This document shows, in pieces, positions 1 to 5,758 of a stretch of 6,720 nucleotides of DNA (within the stretch, counting starts at the first letter, position 1; each line of letters starts with the position of its first letter). The stretch is from an uncultured Collinsella sp. (lineage in GTDB: Bacteria; Actinomycetota; Coriobacteriia; Coriobacteriales; Coriobacteriaceae): the NCBI GenBank assembly GCA_900758885.1, contig CAAETD010000107.1, positions 1 to 6,720 on the forward strand. The letters run 5' to 3'. A program made the translations under genes and the position numbers. The notes under the pieces were generated by a model. That model searched no databases, had not been told where the DNA came from, and worked only from the letters and a program-made list of their open reading frames with translations.

Positions 1-1
1 A

Positions 2-22
2 GGAGGCGCCAGTGGCGCCTCC
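2..22 (-). terminator. Probable terminator hairpin of the gatCAB operon
   Basis: A perfect 9-bp GC-rich inverted repeat (GGAGGCGCC / GGCGCCTCC) encloses a 3-base loop, about 65 bases past the gatB stop codon. On the minus strand the next base is T, but the window ends there, so the T-tract needed to prove an intrinsic terminator cannot be seen. Stem strength and position after the last gene of the operon fit termination. It could also serve a convergent gene outside the window. Confidence 0.6.
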
Positions 23-86
23 GTCGTGAGTCAGGACTGTCCGAAATTGAGAGGCAAGGCCCTGCGTCCGGCCCCTCGGTTCCCGC

Positions 87-1763
87 TTACGAGAGCGACG
101 TTCTCAGCAACTCGTTGAAGAGCTTAGGGTTGCCCTTGCCGCGGCTCGCCTTCATGCACTGGCCCACCAAAAAGCCGATGACCTTCTGGTTACCGTCACG
201 ATACTGCTGCGCCTGATCGGCACAGTTTGCCAGCACCTCGTCCACGATCGGCTGCAGCGCGCCGGCATCGCTTACCTGACGCATACCGCGCTCGTCGACG
301 ATCTTATTGGGGTCGTCGCCGGTCTGGGCCATGGCCTCAAAGACCTCGTGCGCTTGGTTGGAGCTGATGGCATCGGTCGCCAGCAGCTCGGCAAGGGCTG
401 CCACCTGAGCCGGTGCAATACCGGACTCTGTCAGCGAGACACCCGCGCCCTTAAGGTAGGCGATCATCTCGTTGACCAGCAGGTTTGCGACCGTCTGAGC
501 CTCCTTGCCAGCCATACCGGCAGCGGCAGCCTCAAAGAACTCGGCAAACTCGGGGTCGCCGGCGATCTGCTCGGCATCGGCCGCCTTAATGCCAAAGTCG
601 GCCTCAAAACGGGCGCGCTTGGCATCGGGCAGCTCGGGGATCTCGTCACGGCAGCGGTCGATGAACTCTTCGTCCAGATCGAACGGCGCCAGGTCGGGAT
701 CGGGGAACAGGCGATAGTCGTCGGCCGTCTCCTTCACACGCATGACCACGGTGCGCTTGCGGCTGGGCTCCCAGTGGCGGGTCTCCTGATAGATGATGCC
801 GCCCTCCTCGAGCACCTCTGCCTGACGGCAGATCTCATAAGCAAGGCCATCGTGCAGGCTCTTAAACGAGTTGAGGTTCTTGAGCTCGGTCTTGGTGCCC
901 AGCTTGGTCTCGCCGCGGCGGCGCAGCGACACATTGCCGTCGCAGCGCATGGAGCCCTTCTCCATGGAGCAGTCGGAAATGCCCAGCGTCACAAAAATGC
1001 GACGGAGCTTTTCCATAAACAGACGCGCTTCCTCGGGCGTGCGCAGGTCGGGCTCGGTGACGAGCTCGATGAGCGGCGTGCCGCAGCGGTTGTAGTCGAC
1101 GAGCGACTCGGCCGCGGCGGTAATGCGGCCCTCGGCACCGCCCACGTGGACCATCTTGGCGGCGTCCTCCTCCATGTGGATGCGCAAAATGCGGATGGGC
1201 ACCGTGTAGGAACCGTCCTCGCGACGCTCGGGCATCTGCAGGTTGGACGCGTCGTAGCTGGCCAGGTGGCCGGCGCGCTGGTTACCCTCGCGCATGGTCG
1301 ACGTCATGGACGTGGACAGGCCCTCGGCGTTGGCCGAGGCGCTCGCCAGGCTCTGGGCCTCGGCCTCGCCAAACGCGCAGTCGGGGCGCTCAGCGGCACC
1401 GCGACCGGTCACGTCCAGATCCAGGTGACCGTACATGGCAAAGGCGACCGGACCCTGCGTGGTCTGGAAGTTCTTGGCCATATCGGGATAGAAATAGTGC
1501 TTGCGGTAGAACATCGAGTGACGCTGGATCTCGCAGTTGGTGGCGAGACCCGCTTTGACGATGCTCTCGATGGCGCGCTTGTTGGGCACCGGCAGGGCGC
1601 CGGGCAGGCCCAGGCACACCGGGCACACGTTGGCGTTGGGCTCGTCATCGTGGCTGAGCTTGCAGTTGCAGAACATCTTGGTATCGAGCGCGGTGAGCTC
1701 GGTATGGATCTCCAGGCCGATCACGGCCTCCCAATCCTGCAGGACCTCGGAAAGTTCCTTCAT
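87..1763 (-). CDS. gatB: Aspartyl/glutamyl-tRNA amidotransferase subunit B
   Basis: GatB is the tRNA-binding kinase/transamidase subunit of GatCAB. It activates the side-chain carboxylate of Glu-tRNA(Gln) or Asp-tRNA(Asn) with ATP and amidates it with ammonia channelled from GatA, in the cytoplasm. Visible motifs are VIGLEIH (residues 15-20), zinc-type cysteines C32, C34, C47 and C50, HYFYPDMAKNFQ (89-100), HMEEDA (196-201), CGTPLIELVTEPDL (227-240), GSMRCDGNVSL (270-280), GTKTELKNLNSF (289-300) and QETRHWEPSRKRT (326-338). A C-terminal YqeY-like tail ends in GNPKLFNELLR. At 558 residues it is longer than the usual 475-500. The excess is an insertion of about 65 residues (around 119-189), between LDLDV and the strand leading into HMEEDA. 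The ATG overlaps the gatA stop as TAATG and is preceded by a purine-rich GGAAGGGGGG site, which fixes the start. Identity is secure; the role of the insertion is unknown. Confidence 0.97.
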   Translation of the reverse strand: MKELSEVLQDWEAVIGLEIHTELTALDTKMFCNCKLSHDDEPNANVCPVCLGLPGALPVPNKRAIESIVKAGLATNCEIQRHSMFYRKHYFYPDMAKNFQTTQGPVAFAMYGHLDLDVTGRGAAERPDCAFGEAEAQSLASASANAEGLSTSMTSTMREGNQRAGHLASYDASNLQMPERREDGSYTVPIRILRIHMEEDAAKMVHVGGAEGRITAAAESLVDYNRCGTPLIELVTEPDLRTPEEARLFMEKLRRIFVTLGISDCSMEKGSMRCDGNVSLRRRGETKLGTKTELKNLNSFKSLHDGLAYEICRQAEVLEEGGIIYQETRHWEPSRKRTVVMRVKETADDYRLFPDPDLAPFDLDEEFIDRCRDEIPELPDAKRARFEADFGIKAADAEQIAGDPEFAEFFEAAAAGMAGKEAQTVANLLVNEMIAYLKGAGVSLTESGIAPAQVAALAELLATDAISSNQAHEVFEAMAQTGDDPNKIVDERGMRQVSDAGALQPIVDEVLANCADQAQQYRDGNQKVIGFLVGQCMKASRGKGNPKLFNELLRTSLS

Positions 1764-3277
1764 TACAGCTCGCCCCCCTTCCCGGCAAAATCGGGCGCGA
1801 CGGAAAGCGCGGGCGCACCCGTGGCGGCATCGGCAAAGCCGCGCTCCAGGGCGCGGGCAAACGTGAGCAGCTGACGGTCCTTAAACGCCGGACCCACCAG
1901 CTGGGCAGAAACGGGCAGCTGAGTATCCTCGCCCAGGCCCAGCGGCACCGAGATGCCACCGTTGCCGCAAATGTTGAGCGAGATGGTGTACAGGTCGGAG
2001 AGGTACATCTGCGTGGGGTCGCTGATCTCGCCAAACTTAAAGGCTGTGCGCGGCGAGGCGGGCATGAGGATGGTGTCCACCTTGGCATATGCGGCGTCGT
2101 AGTCCCGCGTGATGAGCGTGCGGGCCTTTTGCGCGGCGTAGTAGTACTTGTCGTACACGCCCGAGCTCAGCAGGTAGGCGCCGAGCATCTGACGGCGCTT
2201 GGCCTCGGCGCCAAAGCCGTGGGCGCGCGAGAGCGAGCTCTGGTCGGACAGGTTGGCGCAGCCCTCCTCCTGATAGCCATAGCGAATGCCGTCGAAGCGG
2301 GCCAGGTTGGAGAACGCCTCAGCCGGGCCAATGACATAGTAGGCGGCGATGGCGGCGTCCAGGTGCGGCAGGTCGACCTCGACCAGCTCGGCACCCTGGT
2401 TCTGCAGCTCCTGGGCGGCGCGCTGAACAGCGGCCTTGACCTCGGGCGTCAGGCCCTCGGCCTCCATAAACGCGGGGATGATGCCCACGCGCTTGCCCTC
2501 GATGCTGTCGTTGAGATGTTCGGTAAAGTCGACGGCGCAATCCTGGCTGGTGCAGTCGTACGGATCGTGGCCCGCACCGGTAAGCGCGTTCATGGCCAGC
2601 GCGACGTCCTCGACCGTGCGGCCGAAGGGGCCAACCTGGTCGAGCGACGAGCCAAAGGCAACCACGCCGTAACGGCTCACGGCGCCGTACGTGGGCTTAA
2701 AGCCCACCACGCCGCACAGCGACGCCGGCTGGCGAATGGAGCCGCCGGTGTCCGAGCCCAGCGAGAGCGCGACCTCGCCCGCGGCGACGGCGGCAGCGGA
2801 GCCGCCCGAGGAGCCGCCGGGCACGCGCTCGGTATCCCAAGGGTTGTTGGTGCGGTGGAAGGCAGAGCTCTCGGTAGAGCTGCCAAAGGCAAACTCGTCC
2901 ATGTTGGCCTTGCCCATGGGCAGGCAGCCGGCATCGAGCATGCGCTGGACGCAGGTGGCGGTGTAGACGCTCTGGTAGTTCTCGAGCATGCGGGAAGCGC
3001 AGGTGGTGCGCGTGCCCACGAGGTTCATGTTGTCTTTGATGGCCAGCGGCACGCCCGCGAGCGGGGGCAGCGGCTTGCCTGCGGCGCGGTCAGCATCCAC
3101 GCGCGCAGCGGCCTCGAGCGCAAGCTCGGGCGCCACCTGCAGGAATGCCTGGACCCCGCCCTCGCGCGCCTCAATGGCGGCAAGGGAGGCCTGGGCCACC
3201 TCGGTGGCGGTATAGTCGCCGGCGGCAACGCCTGCGGCGATCTGGGCGGCGGTAAGGGAATCGAAGCTCTGCGCCAT
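1763..3277 (-). CDS. gatA: Glutamyl-tRNA(Gln)/aspartyl-tRNA(Asn) amidotransferase subunit A
   Basis: GatA is the amidase-signature glutaminase that releases ammonia from glutamine and passes it to GatB. The Ser-cisSer-Lys triad is readable: K81 in GVPLAIKD, cis-Ser S156 in PGGSSGGS, and nucleophile S180 in DTGGSIRQ. These have the same relative spacing as K79/S154/S178 of Staphylococcus aureus GatA. R361/R362 and D428 (MYLSDLYT) sit where the glutamine-binding Arg and Asp of that enzyme lie. YYVIGPAEAFSNLARFDG (313-330) is a family hallmark. Length (504 residues) is close to the usual 480-500. One departure is NICGNGGISVP (435-445), where most GatA proteins read close to NLAGLPGISVP. The start shares one base with the gatC stop (TAATG) and has a GGGGGAG ribosome-binding site upstream, so translational coupling is likely. 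Confidence 0.97.
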   Translation of the reverse strand: MAQSFDSLTAAQIAAGVAAGDYTATEVAQASLAAIEAREGGVQAFLQVAPELALEAAARVDADRAAGKPLPPLAGVPLAIKDNMNLVGTRTTCASRMLENYQSVYTATCVQRMLDAGCLPMGKANMDEFAFGSSTESSAFHRTNNPWDTERVPGGSSGGSAAAVAAGEVALSLGSDTGGSIRQPASLCGVVGFKPTYGAVSRYGVVAFGSSLDQVGPFGRTVEDVALAMNALTGAGHDPYDCTSQDCAVDFTEHLNDSIEGKRVGIIPAFMEAEGLTPEVKAAVQRAAQELQNQGAELVEVDLPHLDAAIAAYYVIGPAEAFSNLARFDGIRYGYQEEGCANLSDQSSLSRAHGFGAEAKRRQMLGAYLLSSGVYDKYYYAAQKARTLITRDYDAAYAKVDTILMPASPRTAFKFGEISDPTQMYLSDLYTISLNICGNGGISVPLGLGEDTQLPVSAQLVGPAFKDRQLLTFARALERGFADAATGAPALSVAPDFAGKGGEL

Positions 3278-3588
3278 TACTCGCTCTCCCCCTCTCCCAA
3301 AATGGACGGCACGCGGAAGTAGCGGTCGCGCGCGCTGCCGGCGTTTTCGAGCGCAACGTCGAGCGGCAGGTCGCGCTCGGGCTCGCGCAGGTCGTCGCCC
3401 ATCACGTTGGACAGGCTTCCGATGGGATGGAACGTGGGCTCCACGTCGGGCAAGTCATATTGCAAGACGGGCTCGAGCATCTGGACGGCGTCGTTCATGT
3501 AGGACGTCATCTGGGTGAGCTCGTCATCGGTCAGTGCGATCTTTGCGTACTCGGCGATGCCGCGCACGTCTTTCTCGCTGAGTGCCAT
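3277..3588 (-). CDS. gatC: Asp-tRNA(Asn)/Glu-tRNA(Gln) amidotransferase subunit C
   Basis: GatC is the small subunit that wraps between GatA and GatB and is needed for stable GatA. The 103-residue protein has the family pattern: an N-terminal helical part starting ALSEKDVRGIAEYAKI, a central DVEPTFHPI segment, and a C-terminal RDRYFRVPSILG tail that packs on GatA. Usual length is 95-105. An in-frame ATG six codons upstream (3606) exists, but the ATG at 3588 is preferred. It has a strong site (GGAAGGGAG) five bases upstream, and that site would lie inside the coding region if the longer start were used. It is the first gene of gatCAB and its TAA overlaps the gatA ATG by one base. Confidence 0.95.
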   Translation of the reverse strand: MALSEKDVRGIAEYAKIALTDDELTQMTSYMNDAVQMLEPVLQYDLPDVEPTFHPIGSLSNVMGDDLREPERDLPLDVALENAGSARDRYFRVPSILGEGESE

Positions 3589-3593
3589 AGGCG

Positions 3594-3602
3594 CTCCCTT
3601 CC
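3594..3602 (-). promoter_or_regulatory. Ribosome-binding site deciding the gatC start
   Basis: On the minus strand the sequence GGAAGGGAG lies five bases before the ATG at 3588. It supports that start over the in-frame ATG at 3606, which lacks a comparable site. Confidence 0.75.
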
Positions 3603-3623
3603 GCATAACAGATAAACCGCTCT

Positions 3624-3652
3624 AGTATACAAGGCAACGCCGCTTGGAGCAG
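3624..3652 (-). promoter_or_regulatory. Candidate promoter of the gatCAB operon
   Basis: On the minus strand a good -10 hexamer, TATACT (3629-3624), lies about 35 bases upstream of the preferred gatC start. With a 17-base spacer the -35 position reads CTGCTC, a poor match to TTGACA, so the assignment rests mainly on the -10 and its placement. The predicted transcript would start near 3617 and have a short 5' leader of about 30 bases. No riboswitch-like or T-box-like leader fits in that space. Confidence 0.5.
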
Positions 3653-3686
3653 GTGCTTTACCCAAATGCAGCGAAAACGTAACGAG

Positions 3687-3715
3687 GGCGGCGGGCTGGC
3701 AGGCGGCGGGCTGGC
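3687..3715. repeat. 14-bp GC-rich direct duplication
   Basis: GGCGGCGGGCTGGC occurs at 3687-3700 and again at 3702-3715, separated by a single A (15-base period). It lies between the 21-bp repeat array and the gatC promoter. It looks like a recent local duplication; no function is evident. Confidence 0.8.
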
Positions 3716-3719
3716 GGTT

Positions 3720-3823
3720 CTACAGCGAAACCGCACTGTCCATAGCGAAAACCGTGCCGTCCACAACGAAAATCGCGCCGCCCACAGCGAAAACCGTCGC
3801 GTCCGCAGCAAAAAGCATCACAA
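3720..3823. repeat. Degenerate 21-bp tandem repeat, about five copies
   Basis: Successive units begin near 3720 (20 bases, one A short), 3740, 3761, 3782 and 3803 (the last one diverged). The plus-strand consensus is about CCACAGCGAAAACCGTGCCGT, with the core AGCGAAAA the best conserved part. Because the period is 21, both strands give heptad-repeat translations (plus ENRAVHS-like, minus FSLWTAR-like). I see no ribosome-binding site or recognisable protein, so I treat it as non-coding. The core is complementary to TTTTCGC at 3834-3840, inside the loop of the adjacent inverted repeat. This is not a CRISPR array: the units are head to tail without unique spacers. Confidence 0.75.
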
Positions 3824-3872
3824 CATTCGACGCTTTTCGCCAAAATCGCGATTTTCATCGAATGTTGTGATG
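3810..3872 (-). terminator. 15-bp perfect inverted repeat with T-tract, likely sortase gene terminator
   Basis: CATCACAACATTCGA (3816-3830) is perfectly complementary to TCGAATGTTGTGATG (3858-3872), with a 27-base loop. On the minus strand the 3' arm is followed by C and then TTTTT (3814-3810), as in an intrinsic terminator, about 63 bases after the sortase stop codon. The loop contains the self-complementary AAAATCGCGATTTT (3842-3855), so further folding is possible. The stem is AT-rich and the loop long for a classical terminator, so it may instead be part of an interspersed repeat element that also terminates transcription. Confidence 0.55.
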
Positions 3873-3921
3873 GTTTGGAAGTCCCGACCATCACAAAGGT
3901 GCCTGTCCCCATTGTGGTGGT
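3865..3921. repeat. REP/BIME-like overlapping inverted repeats
   Basis: TTGTGATGGT (3865-3874) is perfectly complementary to ACCATCACAA (3887-3896). The same ACCATCACAA also pairs with TTGTGGTGGT (3912-3921), with one G-U or A-C position depending on the strand, around a head reading GGTGCCTGTCCCC. The first of these arms is shared with the 15-bp terminator-like repeat at 3816-3872. The result is a chain of mutually exclusive hairpins built on alternating copies of an ATCACAA motif. Architecture and the GGGGACAGGCACC head (minus strand) resemble interspersed palindromic repeats mobilised by RAYT (Y1-type) transposases. The match is from memory, and no transposase is present here. Confidence 0.55.
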
Positions 3922-3934
3922 TCTGAACGATGTC

Positions 3935-4873
3935 CTATGCCGAGGCCTTGGCCTTGCGGCGTTTGCGGACCGCGTGGATCACGATGTCCAGCAGCAACAG
4001 CACAATGGCTACGACCACGATGAGCACGGCAAACTCGCGCTTGCCCCAGTGGCGACCGGCCAGCGACTTTTGCTTGTCGACGTCCTTCTTGTTGTACTTG
4101 GTGCGCACGCAATGCACCAGCAGGCGATGGTCGTTCACGCCATAGGGCGTGCAGGTGACGAGCGTCACCTTGTCGGCGCCGGGCTCGATGGTCAGCGACT
4201 CCATCTCCTCGGGCAGCACCACCTCGGAGTCCACCATCTTGTAGGCGAGCGTCTTGTTCATGGTGTGCAGTAGCACCAGGTCGCCGGGCTCCAGCGAATG
4301 GATGTCGTCGAACATGCTCAGGTTGCGCATGCCCGAGTGCGCGGTGAGCACGCAATGCGTCGAGGTGCCGCCCACCGGCAGGCTCGTGCCCTCCAGGTGG
4401 CCGACGCCCGCCATAAGGACTTCCTCGCTCGTGCCGTGGTAGATGGGCATGCTCACGTCGATGGAGGGGATCTCGACCCAGCTCATCATGGGGTCGCGGT
4501 CAAAGATGAGCTGCTGGGCATAGGGCTCGATCTGGTCGGCGGGGAGCTCGGTGGCCTCGCCCGCCAGCTGCTCGTTAAAGGAACGCGCCTGGAGCAGGAT
4601 GCGCTCGCGCTCCTCGGCAGACAGCGCGTCCACGGTGCTGGACACGGTGCTGATCTGGTTGAACACGCCCGAGGCCTCGAGCCGGTCCAAAATCCACGGC
4701 CAGGTCATAAGGCCCACGCCAATAAGGATGATGACGATGGTGATGAGCCGATCGGCCCAGCGCGGCAGTCGCTTGCGGCGGCGCTTGGGCTTTGGTTGAG
4801 ATTTGGGCTGAGGGCTTGAGCCGCCGTTGGCCGCGGCGTTATTGCTCTTCATATGTTTGGCGCCCTGCACCAT
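3935..4873 (-). CDS. Class C-type sortase (putative pilin-polymerising or housekeeping transpeptidase)
   Basis: This is a membrane-anchored cysteine transpeptidase of the sortase fold that would join LPXTG-type surface proteins to each other or to the cell wall. The N-terminus is basic (PKPKRRRKR, 27-35), followed by a membrane segment (43-62), the extracytoplasmic sortase domain (about 115-258), a second membrane segment (281-302) and a basic tail. Two membrane anchors are typical of class C. Catalytic residues are H179 (LTAHSG), C241 (TLVTC) and R250 (NDHRLLVH). EIPSIDVSMPIYHGTSEEVL (134-153) and GVGHLEGTSLPVGG (156-169) are class C hallmarks. DPM at 127-129 may correspond to the DPW/DPF lid, but it lies unusually close to the domain core. 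The start at 4873 has AGAGGAG nine bases upstream; an internal ATG at 4852 has a weaker site. No pilin or LPXTG protein gene is adjacent, so the substrate is unknown. Confidence 0.9.
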   Translation of the reverse strand: MVQGAKHMKSNNAAANGGSSPQPKSQPKPKRRRKRLPRWADRLITIVIILIGVGLMTWPWILDRLEASGVFNQISTVSSTVDALSAEERERILLQARSFNEQLAGEATELPADQIEPYAQQLIFDRDPMMSWVEIPSIDVSMPIYHGTSEEVLMAGVGHLEGTSLPVGGTSTHCVLTAHSGMRNLSMFDDIHSLEPGDLVLLHTMNKTLAYKMVDSEVVLPEEMESLTIEPGADKVTLVTCTPYGVNDHRLLVHCVRTKYNKKDVDKQKSLAGRHWGKREFAVLIVVVAIVLLLLDIVIHAVRKRRKAKASA

Positions 4874-4882
4874 CGCCGGTCA

Positions 4883-4889
4883 CTCCTCT
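4883..4889 (-). promoter_or_regulatory. Ribosome-binding site of the sortase gene
   Basis: AGAGGAG on the minus strand lies nine bases before the ATG at 4873. It favours this start over the ATG at 4852, whose upstream sequence has only a weak AGGG. Confidence 0.6.
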
Positions 4890-4911
4890 ACAGCTCAAGT
4901 TGTCTAAACAA

Positions 4912-4917
4912 ATAATA
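4912..4917 (-). promoter_or_regulatory. Possible -10 element of the sortase gene
   Basis: TATTAT on the minus strand, in a locally AT-rich stretch about 40 bases before the sortase ATG, is a reasonable -10. No convincing -35 is found 16-18 bases upstream; the nearest TTGTCC (4946-4941) is 23 bases away. Weakly supported. Confidence 0.3.
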
Positions 4918-4938
4918 GCCGATTAGCGAGCTCATGCG

Positions 4939-4969
4939 CCGGACAACGCAGCTAGACTGCACCGTCCGG
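4939..4969 (-). terminator. Interrupted hairpin after the nucleotidyltransferase gene
   Basis: CCGGAC (4939-4944) pairs with GTCCGG (4964-4969). Inside it GCAG (4948-4951) pairs with CTGC (4957-4960), leaving a 3x3 internal loop and a 5-base apical loop. It begins 15 bases past the stop codon of the gene at 4985-5758 and precedes the sortase promoter region, so it may end the upstream transcript. There is no T-tract on either side, so intrinsic termination is unproven. Confidence 0.35.
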
Positions 4970-4984
4970 GCCACGTTACCCCAC

Positions 4985-5758
4985 TCAACCAATCAAGCCA
5001 TATGTTGCTTTCATCGTCTCGAGCAACTGCGCCATCGTTACGCCCGCAACCCCAATCTGTTTCAGATTGACGTCGCCCACCTCACAATCTTTGACAAACG
5101 CAAGCATATCGTCCTTCAGTTCACCGCCCAGGTCGACACCTTCTGACTCGCCGAGCAGCTGAGCAAGCCTCAGCGCATCGCGTTTATGCTTTTTTACCTT
5201 CCTCGAATCAACGTTCTCCCCCGCTTCCCTTCTAGCTTTTAGGTCGAGATACGCCTTCGCTTTGAACGGGACAATGTATTCCGTACCCAGGACCGAAACG
5301 CCGCCTACGGTCCGAATTCCCTGAAGGAACAAGCTGTAGTAAGCATCGTCCAACAAAAGTGCCGACAAACTGCTTATGTTTTCATCAACGTGAATTGGCG
5401 CCACATCAATCCCCTCACGACCCTTTAGAAAGTCGGGGCACTTCGCGAAGAGCTCGATCATATGGGGGTAACCCGGCCTCTTAGGCTCTGTAAACCGATA
5501 AAAACATGAGCCTTTGCCTTCGCCCCAGCCGCAGCGGTAACCGCCATCACGCACCAAAGTCCATATAGCTTCTGCCGTCTGAGGCAACCGGTCATCGGCG
5601 ACAATTACCACATCAAAATCGTGAGTCGCCCTAAACGGAAGTCCCGCCTCCGCGAGTAAAATGTCGCATGCCGTGCCGCCGATAAGAGCATACGATCCTG
5701 CAGCTTCTTGCATATGCTGCTGAAATTCTTGGAGGCCTTCTACAGCGCTTCTTGCCAT
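4985..5758 (-). CDS. AbiEii-like nucleotidyltransferase, putative toxin of a type IV-like toxin-antitoxin pair
   Basis: The 257-residue protein begins with a nucleotidyltransferase-fold signature: YALIGGTACDILL (23-35, the GG-T/S motif), then RATHDFDVVIV (43-53). D47 and D49 are likely metal ligands, and E102 in PHMIELFAK is a candidate third acidic residue. A helical C-terminal part includes VPFKAKAYLDLKAR (163-176) and KHKRDALRLAQLL (190-202), resembling the Lys/Asp-containing motif of AbiEii/AbiGii toxins. Those toxins are reported to transfer nucleotides, with GTP or tRNA as described targets; the substrate here is unknown. The ATG at 5758 has GGAAAGGA six bases upstream, and the start lies inside the end of the upstream regulator gene (19-base overlap), so co-expression is likely. 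Family assignment is by motif reading; it could be another minimal nucleotidyltransferase, for example an aminoglycoside-type enzyme. Confidence 0.7.
   Translation of the reverse strand: MARSAVEGLQEFQQHMQEAAGSYALIGGTACDILLAEAGLPFRATHDFDVVIVADDRLPQTAEAIWTLVRDGGYRCGWGEGKGSCFYRFTEPKRPGYPHMIELFAKCPDFLKGREGIDVAPIHVDENISSLSALLLDDAYYSLFLQGIRTVGGVSVLGTEYIVPFKAKAYLDLKARREAGENVDSRKVKKHKRDALRLAQLLGESEGVDLGGELKDDMLAFVKDCEVGDVNLKQIGVAGVTMAQLLETMKATYGLIG

Noticed and set aside
348..1874. Long plus-strand open frame (508 codons) opposite gatB
   Set aside because: It is antisense to a well-conserved gatB, has low-complexity Gly/Ala/His/Leu-rich translation, and no recognisable motif. Such mirror frames are expected in GC-rich genes.
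2129..3322. Long plus-strand open frame (397 codons) opposite gatA
   Set aside because: It is the same GC-driven mirror effect. The minus-strand GatA has all catalytic motifs, while this translation resembles no known family.
3588..3606. Upstream in-frame ATG at 3606 as gatC start
   Set aside because: The strong ribosome-binding site at 3594-3602 would then lie inside the gene; GatC homologues begin close to the ALSEKDV segment.
3600..3660. Possible T-box or other tRNA-sensing leader before gatCAB
   Set aside because: The candidate -10 leaves only about 30 bases of leader, too short for a T-box, and no T-box motif is visible.
3524..3811. Minus-strand 95-codon frame with FSLWTAR-like repeats
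   Set aside because: It overlaps the gatC start and promoter in another frame and its repetitiveness is a product of the tandem DNA repeat.
3720..3823. Possible small CRISPR array
   Set aside because: The 21-bp units are contiguous with no unique spacers and no cas genes are present.
3666..3926. Plus-strand 86-codon frame with heptad repeats across the intergenic region
   Set aside because: The heptads come from the 21-bp DNA repeat, the frame runs through the hairpin elements, and there is no ribosome-binding site.
4934..5146. Plus-strand 70-codon frame across the 3' end of the nucleotidyltransferase gene
   Set aside because: It is mostly antisense to the conserved-looking minus-strand gene and has no start signal or family motif.
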